Source: Rhodobacter sp.
GTDB taxonomy: Bacteria; Pseudomonadota; Alphaproteobacteria; Rhodobacterales; Rhodobacteraceae
Direction of reading: 5' to 3'
Assembly: GCA_027487575.1 (NCBI GenBank)
Contig: JAIYDJ010000014.1
Location: 1 to 32,944 of the forward strand
DNA length: 32,944 nt
Each line of letters starts with the position of its first letter. The first letter of the stretch is position 1. The notes under the pieces are model-generated. The model worked only from the letters and a program-made list of their open reading frames with translations. It made no database searches and was not told the DNA's origin. Of this stretch, positions 15,702 through 22,875 are shown piece by piece. The position numbers and the translations under genes were made by a program.

Positions 15702-16211
15702 TCAACTTGCGGAAAGGGCCACCTTCATGTCCTTGACAAGGTAGATGGTTTCACCGTCCGCCTCAACCCGGCCATCGGCGACACCCATGGTCAGGCGACG
15801 GCTTTGCACCGCCTTGGTAAAATCGACGTGATAGGTCAGCAGTTTGCGATCCGGGCGCACCATGCCGGTCAACTTGACCTCGCCCACGCCAAGCGCATAG
15901 CCACGCCCCTGCCAGCCGCGCCAGCCCAGGTTGAAACCGGTCAGTTGCCACAGCCCGTCAAGGCCAAGACAGCCGGGCATGATCGGGTTTCCGGGGAAAT
16001 GGCAGGCAAAGAACCACAGGTCTGGGTGGATGTCGAACTCGGCCGTCACATGCCCCTTGCCGTGCAATCCGCCATCCCCGGAGATGTCGGTGATGCGGTC
16101 CATCATCAGCATGGGGGGTTCGGGCAACTGGGCGTTGCCGGGGCCGAACAGGTCGCCCCGCGCGCAGGCCAGAAGGGCTGCCTTGTCGAAGCTTGTTGGA
16201 TATTGACCCAT
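15702..16211 (-). CDS. fabA: 3-hydroxydecanoyl-[acyl-carrier-protein] dehydratase/isomerase
   Basis: A 169-residue enzyme that dehydrates 3-hydroxydecanoyl-ACP and isomerises the product to cis-3, the branch point to unsaturated fatty acids. Active-site His71 lies in [14 protein letters not shown] and Asp85 in [13 protein letters not shown], both as in E. coli Fab[10 protein letters not shown] is also diagnostic. The start at 16211 gives the usual FabA length and has AGGAGA about 10 bases upstream on the minus strand; the open frame back to 16511 overlaps the irr promoter and is not used. First gene of the fabA-fabB-fabI operon, divergent from irr. Confidence 0.96.
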   Translation of the reverse strand: MGQYPTSFDKAALLACARGDLFGPGNAQLPEPPMLMMDRITDISGDGGLHGKGHVTAEFDIHPDLWFFACHFPGNPIMPGCLGLDGLWQLTGFNLGWRGWQGRGYALGVGEVKLTGMVRPDRKLLTYHVDFTKAVQSRRLTMGVADGRVEADGETIYLVKDMKVALSAS

Positions 16212-16249
16212 GCGGACGCGGTCTCCTTGACGTGCCGGTTGTCGTGTCG

Positions 16250-16278
16250 GTGTAACACCCGGCGGGAAGGGGTGGCAA
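16250..16278 (-). promoter_or_regulatory. Promoter of the fabA-fabB-fabI operon
   Basis: On the minus strand, TTGCCA (16273-16278), a 17-base spacer and TTACAC (16250-16255) stand about 40 bases before the fabA ATG. Spacing and position are good for a housekeeping promoter. No clear Irr box or FadR-like site was found in the gap. Confidence 0.55.
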
Positions 16279-16465
16279 GGGCAGGGGAAATCCTGGGCGT
16301 TCGGGTGGCGGTGCGGCCCTTGAAGCGGCTTGCTTCGGGCCTTGCGGGGCGCGGAAGGTCGATCAGGCTTGACACAGGGGGCCTTGGGGACCACTTCAGA
16401 ACCATGGAATGTCAGGGAAGCGATCCGGACGGACGGATCGGCTGAAGCGGGCAGAAAGCGGACCG

Positions 16466-16924
16466 ATGGACCGGCAGTTTGAACAGGATTTGACGCACGA
16501 TCCGCAGGCACTTGATCTGGGAACGGTCTGGCTTGGCCGGGGCAGACTGCGTCCGACCCGGCAACGTCTGGCGCTGGCGGCCCTGCTGGTCGGAGACGGC
16601 GAAAACCGGCACGTCACTGCCGAAAGCCTGTATGCGGCCGCGGCCAAGGCCGGGGAACGGGTCAGTCTGGCGACCGTTTACAACACGCTGCGGGCTTTCT
16701 GCGATGCGGGCCTGATGAACGAAGTGGTGGTGGACGGCGCGCGCAGCTACTTTGACACCCGCACGGACGATCATCCGCATTTCTACTGGGAAGAAACCCA
16801 TGCGCTCAGCGATGCGCCGACTGACACGCTGACCATCGCGGGGTTGCCCGACGTTCCTGCCGGAATGCAGGTGTCGCGCGTCGATGTGGTGATCCGGCTG
16901 AAACGCAAGCCCGTTTCGCCCTGA
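16466..16924 (+). CDS. irr: Fur-family iron response regulator Irr
   Basis: A 152-residue DNA-binding regulator. The winged-helix part has [15 protein letters not shown] and [16 protein letters not shown], as in Fur proteins. The dimer/heme region reads [15 protein letters not shown] (His103, His105), corresponding to the HHHYY segment that contacts heme in rhizobial Irr, here with proline in the middle. The N-terminal GCPW heme-regulatory motif of Bradyrhizobium Irr is absent. In alphaproteobacteria Irr controls iron and heme genes under low iron (family knowledge). The start at 16466 gives the family length; an in-frame ATG at 16409 would add 19 residues. It is divergent from fabA. A TTGACA at 16369-16374 may be its -35, but no good -10 follows. 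Confidence 0.85.
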   Translation: MDRQFEQDLTHDPQALDLGTVWLGRGRLRPTRQRLALAALLVGDGENRHVTAESLYAAAAKAGERVSLATVYNTLRAFCDAGLMNEVVVDGARSYFDTRTDDHPHFYWEETHALSDAPTDTLTIAGLPDVPAGMQVSRVDVVIRLKRKPVSP

Positions 16925-16927
16925 AAA

Positions 16928-16944
16928 CGGGCAGTGGATGCCCG
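16928..16944 (+). terminator. Hairpin after irr
   Basis: CGGGCA (16928-16933) pairs with TGCCCG (16939-16944) across a 5-base loop, four bases after the irr stop codon. No T run follows, so it is only a possible terminator. The rest of the gap to 17113 shows nothing clear. Confidence 0.35.
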
Positions 16945-17113
16945 CAGCCTTGGCCTTTTGCACGGCTTTCCCGGGATGGCTTGTGTTTTCGCAGGTTTGT
17001 CGGCAGGACCGGGGAACCGTTCGCGGTCGGTGACATTGGGTCTGTGAAAATGCAGGGGCCGTGCCGTAGGAAGGTGGGGCGCCGTTTGCTTGCCCTGTGC
17101 AGAAAGGCCAGAC

Positions 17114-17917
17114 ATGCTGATCCGATTTGGTTACGACATCACGATTTCCTGCGCGCAGGAGACTTCGGTGATCTGCCTGCTGTCGATGCGCGACGAACGG
17201 CGCAGTGACTTGCGCCGGCCCGAAGAGTTCTCGCTGACGCCCGCCATCCACCACGCGCAGTATCATGACCAGTTCGGCAACGTCTGCCGCCGGTTCACAG
17301 CCCCGGCGGGGCCGCTGCGCATCTGGGGTGACGGCATTGTCGCAGACCACGGCCTGACCGACCCCGTCGACCTTTCCGCGAAAGAGACGCCCCTTTCAGA
17401 CCTGCCGTCCGACGTGCTGGTCTACCTTCTGGGCAGCCGGTATTGCGAAACGGACAAGATGAGCCAGATCGCCTGGGACATGTTCGGCCATCTGCCGCAT
17501 GGGTGGAGCAGGGTTCAGGCGATCTGCGATTACGTGCACAACCACATCACCTTCAACTACCAGAACGCCCGCAACACCCGTACCGCCTACGAGGCGTGGC
17601 AGGAACAGACCGGCGTGTGCCGCGACTTTGCGCATCTTGGGCTGACGCTGCTGCGCTGCATGAACATTCCGGCGCGGTATGTGAACGGCTATCTCGGCGA
17701 CATCGGGGTGCCCGTGCGGTTGCCGATGGATTTTTCGGCCTGGATCGAGGTGTTCGTGGGCGGGCGCTGGATGACCTTCGATCCGCGCAACAACAAGCCC
17801 CGCATTGGGCGGGTCAAGGTGGCGCAGGGGCGCGATGCGGCGGATGTGCCGCTGATCCACTCTTTCGGGCCGCATCTCTTGCAGGAATTCAAGGTCTGGT
17901 GCCACGAGGTCGAATAA
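17114..17917 (+). CDS. Transglutaminase-like family protein
   Basis: A 267-residue protein with an N-terminal beta domain and a transglutaminase-like core (about 130-230). Cys169 in TGVCRDFAHLGLTLLRCMNIPARYV is the nucleophile position. Asp223 in WMTFDPRNN fits the third member of the triad. The position where transglutaminase-fold proteins have His (H-AW-EV) is Ser208 here, in MDFSAWIEVFVGGRW, so ordinary catalysis is doubtful unless another His substitutes. The start at 17114 follows AGAAAGG at 17101-17107; an ATG at 17090 precedes that site. Substrate and role are unknown; protease or amidase-type chemistry is possible. The next gene starts 56 bases downstream. Confidence 0.8.
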   Translation: MLIRFGYDITISCAQETSVICLLSMRDERRSDLRRPEEFSLTPAIHHAQYHDQFGNVCRRFTAPAGPLRIWGDGIVADHGLTDPVDLSAKETPLSDLPSDVLVYLLGSRYCETDKMSQIAWDMFGHLPHGWSRVQAICDYVHNHITFNYQNARNTRTAYEAWQEQTGVCRDFAHLGLTLLRCMNIPARYVNGYLGDIGVPVRLPMDFSAWIEVFVGGRWMTFDPRNNKPRIGRVKVAQGRDAADVPLIHSFGPHLLQEFKVWCHEVE

Positions 17918-17973
17918 CGCGGCTGCTGGCCCCGGCGGCAAAGCGCGCTAGCTGCGGCTGAAGGAGACCGTCG

Positions 17974-19296
17974 ATGCCGCATCCGAAGTCCGAACCCCGC
18001 GCCGTTGCCATCCCTGCCTCGCGCCTGTCGCGTCTGGTTCAACTCGGCGGGCTTGCCTCCCGCATCGCGGGCGACATGGCGGCGCAGGGCGCGCGGCAAC
18101 TGGTGCAGGGCCAGCGCCCCAGGATCAGCGACCTGCTGCTGACGCCTGCCAACGCGCGGCGCGTCGCCGACCAGCTGGCACAGATGCGCGGCGCGGCGAT
18201 GAAGGTCGGGCAGCTGATGTCGATGGACGCCGGGGATGTTCTGCCGCCGGAACTGGCGCAGATCATGGCGCGGCTGCGCGCCGAGGCGCACCACATGCCC
18301 GCACCGCAGTTGAAAAAGGTGCTGACGGCGGCCTGGGGGCTGGACTGGCTGCGCCGGTTCCAGAAATTCGACGTGCGCCCCATCGCCGCCGCCTCGATCG
18401 GGCAGGTGCACCGGGCGCAAACCCGCGACGGGCGCGATCTGGCGATCAAGGTCCAGTATCCCGGCGTGCGGCGCAGCATCGACTCGGATGTCGACAACGT
18501 GGCGGCGCTGATGCGGATGTCGGGGCTGGTGCCCAAGGGCGTCGATGTGGCCCCGATGCTGGCCGAGGCGAAGCGGCAGTTGCACGAAGAGGCGGACTAT
18601 CTGCGCGAAGGGCGGTGTCTGGCCGAGTTCGGCACGCTTCTGGCCGATGCGCCGGGCTTTGTGGTGCCGCGGTTGCATGGCGACCTGACGACGGCGGACG
18701 TGCTGGCGATGGACTATGTGCAGGGCGTTCCGGTTGAAGATCTGGCCGATGCTCCGCAAAAAGAGCGTGACCGGGTTCTGACGCTGCTGATCGGGCTTCT
18801 GTTCCGCGAGATGTTCGAATTCCGGCTGATGCAGACCGATCCGAATTTCGCGAACTATCGGTATGAGGCGGCATCCGGGAAGGTGATCCTGCTGGATTTC
18901 GGGGCGACGCGGGCCTTTCCTGAAAGCTTCGCCGAGCTTTACCGCCGCCTGTTGCGCGCCGGTCTGGCAGGCGATCTGGAGACGGTCAGGGCCGCAGCGG
19001 GCGAGATCGGCTTTCTGGCGGACGACACCCCGCCCCAGCTTGAGGCAGAGATGATGGCGATGTTCCAGCTTGTGCTGTCGCCGCTGCGCGAAGAGGGGCC
19101 CTACGACTTTGGCGCATCCGATCTTGTGGGGCGGATGCGCGATGCCGGGATCGCAATGCAGGACGACGCCGAACACTTTCGCATCCCGCAGATCGACGCG
19201 CTGTTCCTGCAACGCAAGTTCGGCGGAATTTTCCTGTTGGCCAGCCGGCTGAAGGCGCGGGTCGACCTGCGAGCCGTCATCGGGCCATATCTTTAG
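17974..19296 (+). CDS. ABC1/AarF/UbiB atypical kinase-like protein
   Basis: A 440-residue member of the ABC1 (UbiB/ADCK) family, atypical kinase-like ATPases mostly tied to quinone or lipid metabolism. Family marks are the KxGQ motif KVGQLMSMD (77-84), the alanine-rich nucleotide loop AAASIGQVHRA (138-148), LAIKVQYPGVRRSIDSDVDN, a catalytic-loop equivalent QTDPNFANY (about 287-295) and the metal-binding DFGATR (about 309-314). A GAAGGAG site lies about 10 bases before the ATG. It is probably not the main UbiB, which is usually longer, has C-terminal membrane helices and sits with ubiE; none of these is seen here. Confidence 0.88.
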   Translation: MPHPKSEPRAVAIPASRLSRLVQLGGLASRIAGDMAAQGARQLVQGQRPRISDLLLTPANARRVADQLAQMRGAAMKVGQLMSMDAGDVLPPELAQIMARLRAEAHHMPAPQLKKVLTAAWGLDWLRRFQKFDVRPIAAASIGQVHRAQTRDGRDLAIKVQYPGVRRSIDSDVDNVAALMRMSGLVPKGVDVAPMLAEAKRQLHEEADYLREGRCLAEFGTLLADAPGFVVPRLHGDLTTADVLAMDYVQGVPVEDLADAPQKERDRVLTLLIGLLFREMFEFRLMQTDPNFANYRYEAASGKVILLDFGATRAFPESFAELYRRLLRAGLAGDLETVRAAAGEIGFLADDTPPQLEAEMMAMFQLVLSPLREEGPYDFGASDLVGRMRDAGIAMQDDAEHFRIPQIDALFLQRKFGGIFLLASRLKARVDLRAVIGPYL

Positions 19297-19307
19297 GGGT
19301 GGTGCGG

Positions 19308-19856
19308 ATGCGGTACCTGCGACGGGCCATTCTGGGGATGATGCTGATGTCCGGTCCCGTGCTGGGGCAGGGCATGATGGTCGAGGATTTCACGATGCAG
19401 CCCGAAACACGCTGGCGGTTCTTTGCGGATACGGTGATGGGCGGGGTGTCGTCCGGTCAGGTGCGCTTCTTGCAGGAGGATGGCCGGACCCATGCGCGGA
19501 TGACCGGAACGGTCAGCACGGCCAACAATGGCGGGTTCATCCAGATCCGGATGGACCTTCCGACGCCACCCCCCGATACGGCGCAGGGCGTGCGGTTGGT
19601 CGTGCGGGGCAATGACCAAAGGTACTTCGTGCATCTGCGCACGGCGGGAACTCTGCTGCCCTGGCAATACTATCAGGCCGGATTCGAGGTGGCGCGCGCA
19701 TGGCAGGAGGTGCGGTTGCCGTGGGCGTCCTTCGAAGCGTCGGGTGCGATGCTGCGCGACGTGCCGCGCGCGGGGGCGCTGACATCGGTCGGGGTCGTGG
19801 CCTTTGGCCGGGACCACGAGGCGGACATCGAGGTGCGCGAAGTCGGGTTTTACTGA
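19308..19856 (+). CDS. CIA30-family protein, exported
   Basis: A 182-residue protein with an N-terminal hydrophobic leader (MRYLRRAILGMMLMSGPVLG) followed by the CIA30/NDUFAF1-like pattern: MVEDFTMQPETRWRFFADTVMGGVSSGQV, then GGFIQIRMDL, RLVVRGNDQRYFVHLRT and a C-terminal VVAFGRDHEADIEVREVGFY. The mitochondrial namesake assists complex I assembly, but most bacterial members are simply carbohydrate-binding-like beta sandwiches of unknown role. The leader suggests export. ATG 19308 is preferred over GTG 19299 because AGGGGTGG at 19295-19302 suits it. It follows the ABC1 gene closely and is probably co-transcribed. Confidence 0.8.
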   Translation: MRYLRRAILGMMLMSGPVLGQGMMVEDFTMQPETRWRFFADTVMGGVSSGQVRFLQEDGRTHARMTGTVSTANNGGFIQIRMDLPTPPPDTAQGVRLVVRGNDQRYFVHLRTAGTLLPWQYYQAGFEVARAWQEVRLPWASFEASGAMLRDVPRAGALTSVGVVAFGRDHEADIEVREVGFY

Positions 19857-19871
19857 ACGCGGCGGGGAAGT

Positions 19872-19955
19872 TGGTGGGCGACCCTGGAATCGAACCAGGC
19901 ACGGGTCGCCCCGGGAGAGTTACAGTCTCCTGCCGCACCTTGCAGCGCGTCGCCC
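19872..19955 (-). tRNA. tRNA-Tyr, anticodon GUA
   Basis: Read on the minus strand, acceptor GGGCGAC pairs with GTCGCCC. The anticodon stem is GGAGA/TCTCC with loop CTGTAAC, giving GTA (19921-19923). A long variable arm (about CGGGGCGACCCG) marks a class II tRNA, as bacterial tRNA-Tyr is. The T-arm is CCTGG-TTCGATT-CCAGG, the discriminator is A, and CCA is encoded. Oddly, position 8 is G and position 14 is C instead of the near-universal U8-A14 pair. Confidence 0.92.
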
Positions 19956-19966
19956 ACTGAAGGCGG

Positions 19967-19995
19967 GTGTTACCGTCGGGGGTCGGGGGCGTCAA
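19967..19995 (-). promoter_or_regulatory. Promoter of tRNA-Tyr
   Basis: On the minus strand, TTGACG (19990-19995), a 17-base spacer and TAACAC (19967-19972) place the start close to the tRNA 5' end at 19955. This is one of the best promoter matches in the window. Confidence 0.7.
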
Positions 19996-20061
19996 GGCGG
20001 AAAAGCTGGCTTGCGTGCCGGGCGGGCGGGCCGCATTAAGGGGGAAACGCAGGGGACCGAC

Positions 20062-20847
20062 ATGACCGGAGCCGTCAAACCAAGCTGGGTGGTGGACAAG
20101 GAGCGCGGCCGCAGGGCCGAAGCGCGCGAAACGGTCTGGCTGTTCGGGCTGCATGCGGTGCGTGACGCACTGGTCAACCCCGCCCGCGAGAAGCTGCGGC
20201 TGGTGGTGACGAAGAACGCTGCCGACAAGCTGGCCGAGGCGATCGGGATCAGCGGGATCGAACCCGAACTTGTCGATCCGCGCCGGTTCGACGTGCCGAT
20301 CGACGAAGGCTCGGTCCATCAGGGCGCGGCAATGGAGGTGCGCCCCCTGCAATGGGGCAAGCTGGCCGAGGTCTGCATTTCGGGCACCGGGCTGCCTCTG
20401 GTCGTCTGTCTGGACCGGGTGACCGATCCGCACAACGTGGGCGCGGTGCTGCGCAGCGCCGAGGTGTTCGGCGCGCGGGCGGTGATCGCGCCGCGGCATC
20501 ATTCGGCCCCCGAAACCGGCGCACTGGCCAAGACCGCCAGCGGCGCGCTGGAGCGGCAGCCCTATCTGAAGGTCACCAATCTGGCCGATGCGATGGCCGA
20601 ACTGCGCGAGATGGGCTTCATGCTGATCGGGTTGGACGGTGACGGTGACGTGCCGCTGGCACAGGCGCTGGCGCAGGCGGGAAGCCGGGCCGTGGCGCTG
20701 GTGCTGGGGGCCGAAGGGCCCGGACTGCGTGACCGGACGCGGGCGACCTGCGACGTGATCGCGCGGATACCCTTTGCGGGGGCTTTCGGTTCGCTGAACG
20801 TGTCGAATGCCGCCGCAGTGGGCCTTTATGCGGCGTCAAGCCGGTGA
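20062..20847 (+). CDS. rlmB: 23S rRNA 2'-O-methyltransferase of the TrmH/RlmB family
   Basis: A 261-residue SPOUT methyltransferase. The N-terminal substrate-binding part has WLFGLHAVRDALVNP, typical of RlmB, which methylates G2251 of 23S rRNA. The knotted catalytic domain has motif 1 LDRVTDPHNVGAVLRSA, motif 2 LVLGAEGPGLR and motif 3 IPFAGAFGSLNVSNAAAV with the conserved catalytic-region Asn and Ser. An open frame runs back to 19804 through the tRNA-Tyr region, so the ATG at 20062 is used. The gene diverges from tRNA-Tyr and ends before a good terminator. Assignment to RlmB rather than another TrmH-like enzyme rests on the N-terminal domain. Confidence 0.9.
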   Translation: MTGAVKPSWVVDKERGRRAEARETVWLFGLHAVRDALVNPAREKLRLVVTKNAADKLAEAIGISGIEPELVDPRRFDVPIDEGSVHQGAAMEVRPLQWGKLAEVCISGTGLPLVVCLDRVTDPHNVGAVLRSAEVFGARAVIAPRHHSAPETGALAKTASGALERQPYLKVTNLADAMAELREMGFMLIGLDGDGDVPLAQALAQAGSRAVALVLGAEGPGLRDRTRATCDVIARIPFAGAFGSLNVSNAAAVGLYAASSR

Positions 20848-20958
20848 GGATATCACAACACCGCGATAAGCACTTTAACCGCGCAGTAGGGTTTCTATGT
20901 GACAGTATGGGAATGGACCCGGAACTTCCGTTTCCTGCACTGTCCCTCGTTCCACACT
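20848..20958 (+). other. Intergenic stretch, possible small transcript
   Basis: This segment between rlmB and its terminator holds no reading frame worth calling. A weak promoter-like pair (TTTAAC, 16 bases, TATGTG) occurs around 20874-20901. Together with the terminator at 20959-20990 it could yield a small RNA of under 100 bases. It could equally be just the rlmB 3' untranslated region. Confidence 0.2.
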
Positions 20959-20990
20959 GACGCCCGGCCGCAAGGTTCGGGCGTCCTTTT
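20959..20990 (+). terminator. Rho-independent terminator after rlmB
   Basis: GACGCCCG (20959-20966) pairs perfectly with CGGGCGTC (20978-20985), followed by CTTTTAT. The 11-base loop contains GCAA. Confidence 0.85.
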
Positions 20991-21009
20991 ATGACAAAGG
21001 GTGCCAAGG

Positions 21010-21441
21010 ATGACCGATGCCGATCAAATGGTTCGTGAAGTTCTGATGACCACTCGTGTCATCGCGCTGGTCGGATGGTCGCCGAAACCCGACAGGCCAA
21101 GCCACCGGGTGGCTGCGTTCCTCTCAAGCCGGGGCTACCGCGTCATTCCGGTCAATCCGGGGCAGGCCGGGGTGATCGTGCAGGGAGAGCCTGTGCGCGC
21201 CTCGTTGTCGGAGATCACCGAGCCGGTGGACATGGTCGATATCTTCCGCAGGTCGGAAGAGGTGGGGGCGGTGGTGGACGAAGCCTTGGCCGTGCCGGGG
21301 CTGCAGACGATCTGGATGCAGTTGGGCGTCATCGACGAGACTGCTGCGGCGCGCGCGCGGGCTGCGGGGCTGACGGTGGTGATGGACCGCTGTCCGGCCA
21401 TCGACCATCCGCGCCTGATCGGGACTGGCCCGGTCGCCTAG
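21010..21441 (+). CDS. CoA-binding domain protein (YccU type)
   Basis: A 143-residue single-domain protein with a Rossmann-like CoA-binding fold. VIALVGWSPKPDRPSHRVAAFLSSRGYRVIPVNPG is the family's nucleotide-binding start, followed by VDMVDIFRRSEEV and IWMQLGVIDE. Members bind CoA or acyl-CoA; no reaction is established. ATG 21010 is preferred to GTG 21001 because AAGG lies just before it. The stop codon TAG overlaps the stop codon of the convergent PhnA gene within one CTAG. Confidence 0.9.
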   Translation: MTDADQMVREVLMTTRVIALVGWSPKPDRPSHRVAAFLSSRGYRVIPVNPGQAGVIVQGEPVRASLSEITEPVDMVDIFRRSEEVGAVVDEALAVPGLQTIWMQLGVIDETAAARARAAGLTVVMDRCPAIDHPRLIGTGPVA

Positions 21442-21950
21442 TGCTTCTTGACAAACTCGGTCAGGATCACGATGCGCTGACCCTCCACCCGGCCTTCGAT
21501 CTGGGCGGCATTGTCAGCGACAAGGGCGATGCCGCGCACCGCCGTGCCGCGCTTGGCGGTAAAGCCCGCGCCCTTGACCGTCAGGTCCTTGATCAGCACA
21601 ACAGCATCGCCCTGCGCAAGAAGAACGCCGTTGCAGTCACGGTGTTCCACCGCTGCCGGCCCGGCCTCTGCGCCGTCGGGTTGCGCCATGGTGGCGCGGG
21701 CTTCGGCGGCCCAAGCCTCGTCGATGTTCGAAAGCCTGCGCCAGACCGCCAGTTGCACCGCAGGCACCGCAGACCAGGCCGCGCCCTCCAGACAGCGCCA
21801 GTGCGCGTCGGGGGCCGGGGTTTCCTCGCGGCAGAGGGGGCACAGCAGGATGTCCCCGGCAGGCGGCACGCCGACCTGATGCAGATCGGAGGCGTCGCCG
21901 CAGAATTCGCAGACGCCTCCGGCGCGGTCGATCAGAAGGGCATCGGGCAT
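21438..21950 (-). CDS. PhnA/YjdM family protein
   Basis: A 170-residue protein. The N-terminal half has a zinc-ribbon-like pair, VCEFCGD and LCPLCREE. The C-terminal domain NGVLLAQGDAVVLIKDLTVKG, ending ILTEFVKKH, closely follows E. coli YjdM (formerly PhnA). Despite the name, YjdM is not a phosphonate-cleaving enzyme, and no phosphonate genes are nearby. The segment between the two parts is longer than in YjdM. The start at 21950 has AAGGAG upstream on the minus strand; the frame stays open to 22403 but crosses the tRNA gene. The end overlaps the CoA-binding gene by 4 bases. Confidence 0.88.
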   Translation of the reverse strand: MPDALLIDRAGGVCEFCGDASDLHQVGVPPAGDILLCPLCREETPAPDAHWRCLEGAAWSAVPAVQLAVWRRLSNIDEAWAAEARATMAQPDGAEAGPAAVEHRDCNGVLLAQGDAVVLIKDLTVKGAGFTAKRGTAVRGIALVADNAAQIEGRVEGQRIVILTEFVKKH

Positions 21951-22058
21951 TTCAGGCTCCTTGCTGGCTATGCCCTGGGGGTAGGTCCTGCTTTCTCGGC
22001 GTGCAAGCCGTATAGCGGCCGTCCCTACCGAAATCGCAAGGCCAGCGCATTTTGCCTC

Positions 22059-22085
22059 TTGCGGGCTGCGGCGTCCCTTTATACA
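22059..22085 (+). promoter_or_regulatory. Probable promoter of tRNA-Gly(GCC)
   Basis: TTGCGG (22059-22064) and TATACA (22080-22085), with a short 15-base spacer. The predicted start is about 12-14 bases before the tRNA at 22106. The spacer is shorter than optimal. Confidence 0.45.
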
Positions 22086-22105
22086 TGAGCACCAGTCCAA
22101 CCGGC

Positions 22106-22180
22106 GCGGGCGTAGCTCAGGGGTAGAGCATAACCTTGCCAAGGTTAGGGTCGAGGGTTCGAATCCCTTCGCCCGCTCCA
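22106..22180 (+). tRNA. tRNA-Gly, anticodon GCC
   Basis: Acceptor GCGGGCG (22106-22112) pairs with CGCCCGC (22170-22176). The anticodon stem is TAACC/GGTTA with loop TTGCCAA, giving GCC at 22138-22140. A standard T-arm contains TTCGAAT. The discriminator is T and CCA is encoded. It shares the same acceptor stem as tRNA-Gly(UCC) at 13513 and is followed directly by a strong terminator. Confidence 0.97.
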
Positions 22181-22194
22181 GTGGGACTTGCATC

Positions 22195-22218
22195 AAGGGC
22201 ACCTTCGGGTGCCCTTTT
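22195..22218 (+). terminator. Rho-independent terminator of tRNA-Gly(GCC)
   Basis: AAGGGCACC (22195-22203) and GGTGCCCTT (22208-22216) pair over 9 bp with a TTCG tetraloop, running into a short T stretch. A textbook terminator 15 bases after the tRNA. Confidence 0.92.
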
Positions 22219-22287
22219 GCATTCCGGGCGGCTTTCCAAACCCCGGTGTCGGCCCTATAAGGCCTTGCTGATGAAGGAGTGCCGCCG

Positions 22288-22875
22288 ATGCGCCGCGTGC
22301 AATTGTCCCGCAAGACGAACGAGACCGACATCGCCGTGACCCTAGATCTGGACGGTACCGGGACATGCCAGGTGTCCACCGGCATCGGGTTTTTCGACCA
22401 CATGCTGGACCAGATCGCGCGTCATGCGATGATCGACATCACCCTGACCGCGACCGGTGACCTGCACATCGACGATCACCACACGGTCGAGGATTGCGGG
22501 ATCGCGCTGGGTCAGGCCCTGACACAGGCGTTGGGCGACAAACGCGGCATCCGGCGTTATGGCGACGTGCGTCTTGCGATGGACGACGCGCAGATCGCCT
22601 GCGCACTTGATCTGTCGGGACGGCCCTTTCTGGTGTGGAACGTCGCCTTTCCGACGGCCAAGATCGGGACCTTCGACACCGAACTGGTGCGCGAGTTCTT
22701 TCAGGCGCTGTCGACCCACGGCGGCATCACCCTGCATCTGGACCGTTTGCACGGGATCAACAGCCACCATATTGCAGAGGCCACGTTCAAGGCCGTGGCG
22801 CGGGCATTGCGGGCCGCAGTAGAACCGGACCCGCGCCGGGCGGGCATGGTGCCCTCGACCAAGGGCATGCTGTGA
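22288..22875 (+). CDS. hisB: Imidazoleglycerol-phosphate dehydratase
   Basis: A 195-residue monofunctional HisB, sixth step of histidine synthesis, converting imidazoleglycerol phosphate to imidazole-acetol phosphate. Metal-binding clusters are visible: [32 protein letters not shown] and [20 protein letters not shown]. There is no phosphatase domain. AAGGAG at 22273-22278 suits the ATG at 22288; a GTG at 22279 in the same frame is too close to that site. hisH begins within its stop codon (GTGA), so the two are co-translated. Confidence 0.97.
   Translation: MRRVQLSRKTNETDIAVTLDLDGTGTCQVSTGIGFFDHMLDQIARHAMIDITLTATGDLHIDDHHTVEDCGIALGQALTQALGDKRGIRRYGDVRLAMDDAQIACALDLSGRPFLVWNVAFPTAKIGTFDTELVREFFQALSTHGGITLHLDRLHGINSHHIAEATFKAVARALRAAVEPDPRRAGMVPSTKGML

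Noticed and set aside
16369..16397. irr promoter from the TTGACA at 16369
   Set aside because: The -35 is perfect, but no acceptable -10 is found at 16-18 bases (CACTTC/ACTTCA), so it was not listed as a feature.
14625..16445. Open frame of 606 codons on the plus strand across fabB and fabA
   Set aside because: Antisense to fabB and fabA, which have complete catalytic residues; the composition is that of a shadow frame.
17689..19212. Minus-strand frame of 507 codons over the ABC1-kinase gene
   Set aside because: Antisense shadow with no recognisable domain, while the plus strand shows the full set of ABC1 motifs.
21438..21950. Phosphonate use, from the PhnA name
   Set aside because: YjdM-type PhnA is a misnamed family unrelated to phosphonoacetate hydrolase; no phn genes adjoin and no Pho box was seen upstream.
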